DNA from: Caldilineaceae bacterium
Lineage (GTDB): Bacteria; Chloroflexota; Anaerolineae; Caldilineales; Caldilineaceae
DNA length: 14,923 bases
Reading direction: 5' to 3'
Assembly (NCBI GenBank): GCA_028819675.1
Contig: JAPPKT010000400.1
Location: forward strand, 1 to 14,923
Part shown: positions 7,246-12,839 of the stretch, in pieces
How the letters are laid out: each line of letters begins with the position of its first letter
Position numbering within the stretch: the stretch's first letter is position 1
Notes under the pieces: generated by a model
Told to the model about the DNA's origin: nothing
Databases searched by the model: none
Seen by the model: the letters and a program-made list of their open reading frames with translations, nothing else
Position numbers and translations under genes: made by a program

Positions 7246-8487
7246 ATGATAAGCGACAGGCAGGCAGATACAGTACCGCGTCCCAGGCTCAGGCACGAAC
7301 TGCTGACGAATACGGTCTTGCTGGTGGCTGGCGGGCACTTTCTGCTGGAGCTCTTTCACCAGTATTTGCCGGTCTTTTTCCCGTTGTATCGCGCCGAGTT
7401 CGGGTTGACCTACGGCCAGATCGGCATGATTACCCTAGTTGGCACGACGACGATGTCCCTGGCGCAGCCGTTGTTCGGATTCTTCATCGACAATTTTGAT
7501 GCGCGGCGAATTGCGGCTCTGAGCGTTATGTGGGTGGGGCTGATCATGGCTGTGCTCGGCTTCAGCGGCAATTATTGGGTCCTGCTGATAGGCGTGGCAC
7601 TGGCAGGGTTTGGGTCGGCAGCATTTCATCCTGCGGGCGCTTCGGTAGTCACAAAGGCGACAGACGAAGGGAAGCGGGGGCGCGCGGTCTCGTTCTTTGC
7701 GGTTGGCGGGAATGTTGGGTCGGCGGGCAGTCCGCTTCTGCTGGCGATTGGATTGGGATTGTTGGGGTTGAAGGGGACAATCGTCCTGCTTCCGGTCGTG
7801 GTCCTAGCCGCCATCTGGCTGGTCAACGGGCTGGGTCAGGAGAGCAGAGGTGATCGCGAAGCGCATCGGGAGCGCCAGTCGCGGGCGGGAGAGGGCTTTT
7901 TGCTGGGCCTGGTCCTCATCACGGTGGTGGCAATGACACGCGCCTGGTTTCAACTCAGCCTGACGACCTATCTGCCGACGTTGTTGGAGGACAGGGGCTA
8001 TTCGGTCGTTTACGGTGGGCAGATGCTATTCGTGCTTTCGCTACTGATCGGAGTTGGCAGCCTGTTTGGCGGGATCTTGTCAGACCGGTTCGGCCGCTGG
8101 CAGGTATTGCTGAGCAGTTTCGCGATGCTCGGGCCGGCATACTGGTTCTTCATCAGCTCAGGCGGCGGCGTGCAGTTCATTTATGCCGGCGCGATCGGCT
8201 TCCTGTTGGGATGCACTTACCCGACGACGGTTGTGGTTGCGCAGGAGGTGTGGCCGCGGGGCATGGCGATGGCGTCTGGCCTGGTGATGGGTTTGGGGTG
8301 GTGGCCGGGGGGACTGGGCGCGACATTTACAGGTTGGGTAGCGGACCAAATGGCGCTGGAGACTGCGCTGGAGGGCCTTGTGGTGGCTCCTGTACTGGGC
8401 GCGCTGCTCATGGCGGTCTTTGCTGTAGCGTTGCAAAGACGAGGAAGTTCTTCGATGGCGTCAATGGACAGGTCGTCCGCAGTTTAG
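7246..8487 (+). CDS. MFS transporter, fosmidomycin-resistance (Fsr)-like
   Basis: A 413-residue protein of about twelve transmembrane helices. The N-terminal half has G-H-F-L-L-E-L-F-H-Q-Y-L-P near residues 30-42 and the F-H-P-A-G segment near 126-130; both are hallmarks of the Fsr subfamily of MFS. A basic/acidic central loop (near 200-215, E-S-R-G-D-R-E-A-H-R-E-R) divides the halves. The second half carries G-I-L-S-D-R-F-G-R-W, a motif A-like loop. The E. coli relative exports fosmidomycin when overproduced, but the natural substrate of the family is uncertain. The ATG at 7246 has only a weak purine-rich site (AGAAGAGA) before it. The stop is 10 bp from the nucleoside hydrolase start, so the pair is an operon. 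That makes a nucleoside, base or related compound a reasonable but unproven substrate. Confidence 0.87.
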   Translation: MISDRQADTVPRPRLRHELLTNTVLLVAGGHFLLELFHQYLPVFFPLYRAEFGLTYGQIGMITLVGTTTMSLAQPLFGFFIDNFDARRIAALSVMWVGLIMAVLGFSGNYWVLLIGVALAGFGSAAFHPAGASVVTKATDEGKRGRAVSFFAVGGNVGSAGSPLLLAIGLGLLGLKGTIVLLPVVVLAAIWLVNGLGQESRGDREAHRERQSRAGEGFLLGLVLITVVAMTRAWFQLSLTTYLPTLLEDRGYSVVYGGQMLFVLSLLIGVGSLFGGILSDRFGRWQVLLSSFAMLGPAYWFFISSGGGVQFIYAGAIGFLLGCTYPTTVVVAQEVWPRGMAMASGLVMGLGWWPGGLGATFTGWVADQMALETALEGLVVAPVLGALLMAVFAVALQRRGSSSMASMDRSSAV

Positions 8488-8497
8488 GAGTTCTGAA

Positions 8498-9457
8498 ATG
8501 GCTAAACCGCTACCCGTATTGCTTGATGTAGACACTGGAGGCGACGATGCGCTGGCGCTGCTGCTGGCGATGGCTTCTCCGGAGCTGGATGTGCGCGGGA
8601 TAACCTGTGTGGCGGGTAACTGCGCATTGGAGCAGGTCGTTACCAATACACTCACGCTATTGGACGCGATCGAGGCGCCGCCGGTACCGGTGGCGGCGGG
8701 AATGGACAGACCAGTTCTTGGTCCCGGGCTGCCGGCCCCGGCTTTGCACGGGGGTGACGGGATGGGTGATCTCGGCCTGGGGGCGCCGCGGCGTTCAAGG
8801 GTCGACGACCATGCGGTCGAGTTTCTGCGGCGCGCGTTGAGCGCCGCAGACGAGCCGATGACTTTGATCTGCCTGGCGCCTTTGACGAATATTGCCATGT
8901 TGCTGCGGATGTATCCGCGTATTGAGGAAAAGATCGAGCGACTGTTTGTTATGGGCGGGACATACGCGTCGCCCGGAAATACCACGCCTGCAGGGGAATT
9001 CAACGTTTGCCACGATCCGGAGGCGGCGTCCATCGTACTTCAGAGCGGGCTGCCGGTTACTTTGTACCCTCTTGACCCATTCATGCAAGTAAGGATTACA
9101 TTGGAGGAAGCGCATAGGCTGACCCAGGCGAAGGAGGCCGGCGCGCGTATCGCCGGCGGAATTATTCTACATTACTGCCACTTCTTCGGGATGGATTTCT
9201 CACTGATCGGTGACGCTGGGACGGTAGCGACTGTGATCGACCCGGAGGGCGCCACTTCGGTAAGCCGGCCCGTCCACGTGGAGCTTTCGGGCGGCACGAC
9301 AAAGGGTGCTACGGTATTCGACCGGCGCATCGTGACGGACGGATTCGCAAGAGAAGGCGAATGGACTGAGGTGGACGTTGTCACTAAAGTAGACGCCCCC
9401 CGCTATAGGAAGCTGATGGCGGCTGCCCTAGGCGCAATCGAGGCACTAGACGACTAG
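8498..9457 (+). CDS. Nucleoside hydrolase (IunH family), atypical active site
   Basis: A 319-residue protein of the family that cleaves the N-glycosidic bond of ribonucleosides to ribose and base. Visible motifs are: D-V-D-T-G-G-D-D (residues 10-17, the Ca2+-binding D-x-D-P-G-x-D-D with Thr for Pro); L-H-G-G-D-G-M-G-D (83-91); L-A-P-L-T-N-I-A (126-133); V-M-G-G (151-154); and G-E-F-N-V-C-H-D-P-E-A-A (166-177). Where most members have H-D near the C terminus, this one reads G-D (238-239), so the metal-binding Asp is kept and the catalytic His position is Gly. It may therefore have altered base specificity or low activity on purine nucleosides. AGGAG (8487-8491) precedes the ATG, overlapping the end of the Fsr-like transporter gene with which it forms an operon. 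Length fits the family. It is cytoplasmic, with no signal peptide. Confidence 0.9.
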   Translation: MAKPLPVLLDVDTGGDDALALLLAMASPELDVRGITCVAGNCALEQVVTNTLTLLDAIEAPPVPVAAGMDRPVLGPGLPAPALHGGDGMGDLGLGAPRRSRVDDHAVEFLRRALSAADEPMTLICLAPLTNIAMLLRMYPRIEEKIERLFVMGGTYASPGNTTPAGEFNVCHDPEAASIVLQSGLPVTLYPLDPFMQVRITLEEAHRLTQAKEAGARIAGGIILHYCHFFGMDFSLIGDAGTVATVIDPEGATSVSRPVHVELSGGTTKGATVFDRRIVTDGFAREGEWTEVDVVTKVDAPRYRKLMAAALGAIEALDD

Positions 9458-9508
9458 CGAGAACCCGCTCTCCCGACGTCCCGTTTCCAATTCCTCTCAG
9501 AATCATCG

Positions 9509-9522
9509 GCTGGATATCCAGC
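9509..9522. repeat. Perfect 14-bp palindrome between convergent genes
   Basis: GCTGGATATCCAGC reads the same on both strands. As RNA it gives a 5-bp stem with an ATAT loop, without a T tract on either side. It lies between the nucleoside hydrolase stop (9457) and the amidohydrolase stop (9566). It could be a weak two-way terminator or a protein site. Confidence 0.45.
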
Positions 9523-9565
9523 GAAGCAAATAGCAGAAAATTACCTGACACCTGCAGAAAGTGCT

Positions 9566-10471
9566 CTAGGCCAGAAGTGCCTCGGCATTGGCGCAGAATA
9601 TCTTGTGTCGAACTTGTGCGGGCAGTTCGAGGCTGTTGAGCAGGTTCTGCATGCGGTCGTCGAAGAAGTCGCGACCGAAGAGGAGGCGATCCTGGAATTC
9701 GATGAGGAAAGGCTCGGCGGTCGGACCGCTTTCAGGTGAGAACGGATGGTCCTCGATCTGGCTGAAATCGCGTGTGAGCGCGGTATAGGCTGAGCCGGCG
9801 GAGAGGTCGGCGTAGAGGTTGGGATAGGTGCGGAAGAGGTGGAAGAGGCGGCCGCCGGGGAGGACCGGGCCCTTGGGGTAGGCGACTTTGTCATACTGGT
9901 CGTCGCCGGAGACGTGGGCCCAGAAGCCGGGCGCGTGGCCGATGAAGACGGTATCGGGACAGGCCTGCAGGGCGCGCTCGAAGGAGTCGATGCTGCCGCC
10001 GTACCACCAGTCGGTGCGGGGATAACGGTGGCCCGTGGGAATAGGGTAGTCGATGTGGAAGGTGACGGGCAGACCTTTCTCGCCGCAGAAGCGGAACAGG
10101 CGCAGGGCATCGGGGTTGTCGTATAGCATGCGGAGTTTGATTTCGCCGCAGACCTGCACGCCGTGGATCTCGATGGCGGCCTGGAGCTGGTCGATGGCTT
10201 CGGGGCGGCGGGGATCGGGTGCATAGCCGAGGATGAATCTATCGGGGGCGGCCTGTTTGTAGCGCAGACAGGCTTCGAACGGGACCGGGTAGGCGCTGCC
10301 GCCGCCGAAGTACATGGCCTTGAAGTAGCTGGCCGGATTGTATTCGTCCGGCGGGCACTCCCAGGTCAGCAGCCAGGTCTTGTCGATTCCGAAGCGGTCC
10401 ATATTGGCGAGGAACTTGGGCAGGTCATGGCCGTGCCAGTCGGGGTGGTTGTGGGCGTCGATGATGGTCAT
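9566..10471 (-). CDS. Amidohydrolase_2 family metal-dependent hydrolase/decarboxylase
   Basis: A 301-residue TIM-barrel protein of the amidohydrolase_2 type. The N-terminal metal motif is D-A-H-N-H (H7 and H9). Other likely ligands or catalytic residues are E110 or K112 (C-G-E-I-K), H139 (T-F-H-I-D), H179 (F-I-G-H-A-P) and D268 (L-L-F-G-R-D-F-F-D-D). It ends with the usual C-A-N-A-E-A-L-L tail that closes the barrel. Members hydrolyse or decarboxylate small carboxylic or lactone substrates; the substrate here cannot be told. No clear ribosome site precedes the ATG. Upstream are 370 bases rich in inverted repeats and then brnA on the same strand. A decayed copy of the same kind of gene is present at 11813-11983. 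Confidence 0.87.
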   Translation of the reverse strand: MTIIDAHNHPDWHGHDLPKFLANMDRFGIDKTWLLTWECPPDEYNPASYFKAMYFGGGSAYPVPFEACLRYKQAAPDRFILGYAPDPRRPEAIDQLQAAIEIHGVQVCGEIKLRMLYDNPDALRLFRFCGEKGLPVTFHIDYPIPTGHRYPRTDWWYGGSIDSFERALQACPDTVFIGHAPGFWAHVSGDDQYDKVAYPKGPVLPGGRLFHLFRTYPNLYADLSAGSAYTALTRDFSQIEDHPFSPESGPTAEPFLIEFQDRLLFGRDFFDDRMQNLLNSLELPAQVRHKIFCANAEALLA

Positions 10472-10510
10472 GGGCGGTTATTTCAGACGGTACGGGGGTT
10501 TCTTCATCTT

Positions 10511-10548
10511 CCTACCTGGGAGATGCCCAAGGTTTTCTGGTGGGTAGG
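10511..10548. repeat. Nested inverted repeat CCTACC/GGTAGG
   Basis: CCTACC (10511-10516) pairs with GGTAGG (10543-10548). Inside it, TGGG (10517-10520) pairs with CCCA (10525-10528) around a 5-base loop. It is only 40 bases upstream of the amidohydrolase ATG on the minus strand, so it would lie in the mRNA leader. Confidence 0.35.
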
Positions 10549-10554
10549 TGTCGC

Positions 10555-10604
10555 TTTGCATGTGCATGAGATGTGGCATTGGAACAGATGCCTCAGCATG
10601 CAAA
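10555..10604. repeat. 50-bp two-level inverted repeat upstream of the amidohydrolase
   Basis: The outer arms TTTGCATG (10555-10562) and CATGCAAA (10597-10604) are perfectly complementary. The inner arms TGTGGCAT (10572-10579) and ATGCCTCA (10588-10595) pair with one mismatch around an 8-base loop. No T tract follows on either strand, so it is more likely a structured leader or an operator than a terminator. Confidence 0.5.
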
Positions 10605-10841
10605 AACCAAAGTTTCCAGATTGCCAGGGACCCGGAGGTTATGGGGGTTCGATCGCAAGGGCCTGCTGCCCAAGCACAGCTTATACTTTCACTGTGGGTG
10701 GAAGATTGACCTGAGAATGACAGTCGCAAGTGGCCAGGAGTCCGTGGCTAGAATACACGCCACTCTTTAGAACGCAAAGTGGTATGAGTGTGTTTCTCAC
10801 TGAGGCAGGATTACGCGATATGGCGAGAAGATAGTTGCGAC

Positions 10842-11168
10842 CTAAGGTGGGGAGAATGCCTGGTGGAGCTTTTCGTTTACTACCTCTTCCCAGTCTGGCC
10901 CGATGCTGCGAATGCGGTCCGCCAGATCAGCGTCCAAAGGAATGGGGAGCATGACTTTTGTAGAATCGGGTTCCCTTTCTTGCGAGTGCTGATAGCTCTC
11001 GAGATTACTTGGAATCACCTCGCTGGCGGGCCGCGCCTGCTTGAACCACTCCTCATCCAGTTCAATCGTATCGGGGTCGGCTGCGATTCCAGCGTCTATA
11101 GCGGCATCTTCCCCATATTCACCTCTAACTTCCTCAAAGGAGTTACCCCGGGATTTGCCGCTGTTCAT
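10842..11168 (-). CDS. brnA: BrnA family antitoxin
   Basis: A 108-residue protein. The centre has the family-typical acidic segment I-E-L-D-E-E-W-F-K-Q-A-R-P-A-S-E-V (about 35-51). The C terminus (about 72-105) carries P-I-P-L-D-A-D-L-A-D-R-I-R-S-I-G-P-D-W, the ribbon-helix-helix part of BrnA/DUF4415 that binds DNA and forms dimers. In the studied Brucella system BrnA neutralises BrnT and represses the shared promoter; the same is inferred here. It overlaps the end of brnT by 26 bp, consistent with translational coupling. The N-terminal ~30 residues are acidic and probably include the toxin-contacting part. The next gene downstream on this strand is 370 bp away. Confidence 0.87.
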   Translation of the reverse strand: MNSGKSRGNSFEEVRGEYGEDAAIDAGIAADPDTIELDEEWFKQARPASEVIPSNLESYQHSQEREPDSTKVMLPIPLDADLADRIRSIGPDWEEVVNEKLHQAFSPP

Positions 11169-11415
11169 AGTTTCTGACCTCGCGAGAGTTGGCCCTTCGG
11201 AAGCTGATTAAGCGGATATCCGCACCTCGCCTGGTAAAGACAACTACATGGAGGCGAGTGCCAACACGTCCCACTGCGATGTAGCGTTGCTCCTGGTGCC
11301 GATTGTCCTGTCTGACTGTCGAATCCGCCCAATCGAAGCCTTCAATTGTCGAGAAGTCGACGCCGTGTTTCTCCTGATTTACGCGACGTTTCTCCTCGTC
11401 CCACTCATAGCCCAT
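11143..11415 (-). CDS. brnT: BrnT family ribonuclease toxin
   Basis: A 90-residue protein of full family length. It opens with the hallmark Y-E-W-D-E-E-K-R-R-V-N-Q-E-K-H-G-V-D-F (3-21) and continues with R-Y-I-A-V-G (44-49), L-H-V-V-V-F-T-R-R (55-63) and I-R-L-I-S-F-R-R-A-N-S-R-E-V (67-80). These are the conserved strands and basic residues of the RelE-like BrnT fold. BrnT toxins cleave RNA and stop translation until bound by BrnA. The ATG at 11415 is fixed by the conserved N terminus. It sits about 7 bases after a -10 box, so the message is probably leaderless or nearly so. brnA follows with a 26-bp overlap. Confidence 0.9.
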   Translation of the reverse strand: MGYEWDEEKRRVNQEKHGVDFSTIEGFDWADSTVRQDNRHQEQRYIAVGRVGTRLHVVVFTRRGADIRLISFRRANSREVRNYEQRQIPG

Positions 11416-11421
11416 ACGTTC

Positions 11422-11450
11422 ATTGTAGCTGAAACTAGTGGGGGCGGCAA
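11422..11450 (-). promoter_or_regulatory. Promoter of the brnTA operon, probably giving a leaderless message
   Basis: On the minus strand TTGCCG (11450-11445, 4 of 6 to -35) is followed by exactly 17 bases and TACAAT (11427-11422, 5 of 6 to -10). A start about 7 bases after the -10 box falls on the A of the brnT ATG at 11415. No Shine-Dalgarno sequence is present between the -10 box and ATG, consistent with leaderless initiation. Confidence 0.55.
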
Positions 11451-11676
11451 CTCGATGGTTGTCTTCTCCCGTCGCAGTGGCAGCTAGCTTCGGACGGCAG
11501 CATAATCCCCGAAGTGCGCCCGAAGGAAGCCACCGTTTCAGAATCAGGGAGCCTCTCTCTATCTGTCCCTTTTCGATGCAACTGAACTGGGAGTATCTAC
11601 CCAGGGAAATCGTAGCAGTGTCGCCGACGGAATTCAGGTTCCAAGAGCGGCTGGGGTGCAGTCCAGCTACGAATCA

Positions 11677-11979
11677 CTAGCGTTCGTGGAGCCGGCGGAA
11701 GGTCTGTGTCAGGAGGTCGATGAATTCGGGAATCCGCGGCACAGCGAGAGTGAGTCTCCGTGGCAGCTTGCCGGTAGTGCGGACAGGCAGCAGAGGGCAC
11801 ACAAACGGCTCGTCAGCCAGAATGCCCGGCCGGGAGATGGCAGGAGGGGCCGTGATGTCGCTGCGGACTATGGCAGGTAAGGTAACAGGTGCTTTGTCGT
11901 GCCGGAACTGTTCTCGTCGCCAGAAACCTTGGCAAGTTGTAGTGGTGACAGCCAGGGTGATTGTGGGTGTCGATGATGG
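11677..11979 (-). pseudogene. Start-less open frame resembling a protein C terminus, unrecognised
   Basis: The minus frame is open for 100 codons from just after the Yip1 TGA (11982-11980) to a TAG at 11679-11677. It has no ATG, and its only GTG codons lie far inside. The last ~67 residues (from about 11874) look protein-like: A-I-V-R-S-D-I-T-A-P-P-A, then A-D-E-P-F-V-C-P-L-L-P-V-R and finally V-P-R-I-P-E-F-I-D-L-L-T-Q-T-F-R-R-L-H-E-R. The end loosely recalls the last helix of LysR-type regulators, but I do not claim that family. It is in frame with Yip1 across a single stop codon. It could be the 3' remnant of a deleted gene, a readthrough tail, or chance. Confidence 0.35.
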
Positions 11980-11983
11980 TCAT
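11813..11983 (-). pseudogene. Truncated remnant of an amidohydrolase_2 gene, 5' end only
   Basis: A 56-residue open frame whose first 22 residues match the start of the intact amidohydrolase at 9566-10471 at 15 of 22 positions (shared M-T-I-I-D, H-N-H-P, L-P, F-L-A). The metal-binding H-x-H is kept. Weaker alignment continues without gaps to about residue 40 (shared T, L-T and P), after which similarity is lost and a stop follows. The DNA just inside the ATG is also nearly the same in both copies. The ATG overlaps the Yip1 stop as ATGA, so an ancestral Yip1-amidohydrolase operon is likely. About 80% of the enzyme is missing, so it cannot be functional. Confidence 0.7.
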
Positions 11984-12636
11984 GTGAAGTTTCTCAGGAT
12001 GGAGAGGACGGCGCCGAGGGCAACTACTGCAAGGCAAGCAGCCAGGATAACCCCAACGAGGAGGGGGGCGACAACAACAATTATAGCCCTCCCTTGGGTC
12101 AGATTGTATTCCACTTTAGTGGCGTAATAGGCGAGTACAAGCTGGTAAATTGCCAAGATAGCGCTAACGCAGCCTCCAAGCACCGGTATAAATCCGAGAA
12201 CGGAGGTAACAATCATGAGCGGCGCGGCAAAGGTTGCATAGAGGTAGGTGTAGCGACCATACTGTCCGATTCCGCCCAGAAGTCTAGCGATCAGGTGGTA
12301 TATCCCAACGCCGATGAGGAAACTGATGGGCCCGATAATGATGGTGGCGAAGCTGAAGGCCGTTCCTGCGGTTGGGCCGGTTTCGACGGCTGTCCCGAAC
12401 TCGTCCTGGACTTCGGGGGGAAGCAGGTCCACAAGCTGATCAAAACCGCCCATTGGTGCTGAGAATATGGTGGATCGGAGCGCGCCGAGAAGCGCTGCAA
12501 TAACCGAAGCCGCGACGATCCAGGTGAGTGCAGTCGACAGCGTCGCGGAGGCGTTCTCCCGTTGGGCGGCGAAGAACTCTTCGCCGGGCTGGGTCAGTGC
12601 ATTCACCCACGTTCGAAAGATCCGCTGGATGTCCAT
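11980..12636 (-). CDS. Yip1-domain integral membrane protein
   Basis: A 218-residue protein. A short soluble N terminus (I-F-R-T-W-V-N-A-L-T-Q-P-G-E-E-F-F, 6-22) is typical of bacterial Yip1 proteins. It is followed by about five membrane helices near 36-58, 94-117, 131-151, 155-175 and 184-213. A soluble loop with Asp/Glu/Pro (60-90) separates helices 1 and 2. The segment Y-Q-L-V-L-A-Y-Y-A-T-K-V (164-175) fits the conserved fourth-helix end. Eukaryotic relatives act in vesicle traffic; the role of bacterial members is unknown. AGAGGA stands 7-8 bases before the ATG. It is divergent from the SRPBCC gene across 203 bp that contain repeated GTAAGC half-sites. Its stop overlaps the ATG of the amidohydrolase remnant. 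Confidence 0.82.
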   Translation of the reverse strand: MDIQRIFRTWVNALTQPGEEFFAAQRENASATLSTALTWIVAASVIAALLGALRSTIFSAPMGGFDQLVDLLPPEVQDEFGTAVETGPTAGTAFSFATIIIGPISFLIGVGIYHLIARLLGGIGQYGRYTYLYATFAAPLMIVTSVLGFIPVLGGCVSAILAIYQLVLAYYATKVEYNLTQGRAIIVVVAPLLVGVILAACLAVVALGAVLSILRNFT

Positions 12637-12720
12637 GGGAGTTTCCTCTGCAGTAAAGCTGAACGCTGTTTTATTGGATTGGAATTTAGCAGTTGACCGG
12701 CGATTCAGTCCAGCCAGACC

Positions 12721-12754
12721 GCTTACTCGTCTAAGTATGCACGGGTAAGCTTAC
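12721..12754. promoter_or_regulatory. Operator-like cluster of GCTTAC/GTAAGC half-sites in a divergent spacer
   Basis: GCTTAC occurs at 12721-12726, GTAAGC at 12745-12750 and GCTTAC again at 12749-12754. The last two form the perfect 10-bp palindrome GTAAGCTTAC (12745-12754). The first two extend to 10-base arms (12721-12730 and 12741-12750) that are complementary at 9 of 10 positions around a 10-base spacer. Such repeated dyads between divergent genes usually bind a dimeric regulator. No regulator gene is adjacent, apart from the SRPBCC protein of unknown role. Confidence 0.5.
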
Positions 12755-12839
12755 TACAGTTCGGGAAGTTGCACGAAGACGAATACTAGGGGAAGATCTG
12801 GAGTCGGAGACGGGACTCAGACATCAAACTGGAGGAACT

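Larger units (their letters stand above)
10472..10841. other. 370-bp gene-free stretch with nested inverted repeats
   Basis: No credible coding region on either strand; the small open frames (for example 10478-10729 minus) show no domain character. On the minus strand it lies between brnA and the amidohydrolase, so it probably holds the amidohydrolase promoter and leader. It contains the dyads at 10511-10548 and 10555-10604. No promoter could be assigned with confidence. Confidence 0.5.
11416..11979. other. 564-bp decayed intergenic zone
   Basis: No intact gene. The part next to brnT (11416-11450) is its promoter. From 11451 to about 11676 nothing coding or structured was recognised. From 11677 to 11983 on the minus strand there are two overlapping gene remnants in different frames, listed separately. 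Confidence 0.55.

Noticed and set aside
7202..7250. tRNA-like start (GGCGTAGTTCAGTT)
   Set aside because: It resembles a tRNA D-arm, but no acceptor pairing, anticodon stem or T-arm follows.
10640..10665. GGTTCGATC resembling a tRNA T-loop
   Set aside because: The flanking bases do not form the T-stem and no cloverleaf can be built upstream.
10163..10714. 183-residue plus-strand open frame opposite the amidohydrolase and its upstream region
   Set aside because: Mostly antisense of a clear enzyme gene; the part beyond it has no protein-like character.
10842..11415. BrnT/BrnA as part of a larger defence island
   Set aside because: No restriction, CRISPR, Abi, recombinase or phage-related gene is visible nearby; the pair stands alone among metabolic genes.
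11546..11574. Possible terminator hairpin AGGGA/TCCCT with a short T run
   Set aside because: Only a 5-bp stem with a 15-base loop; too weak to call.
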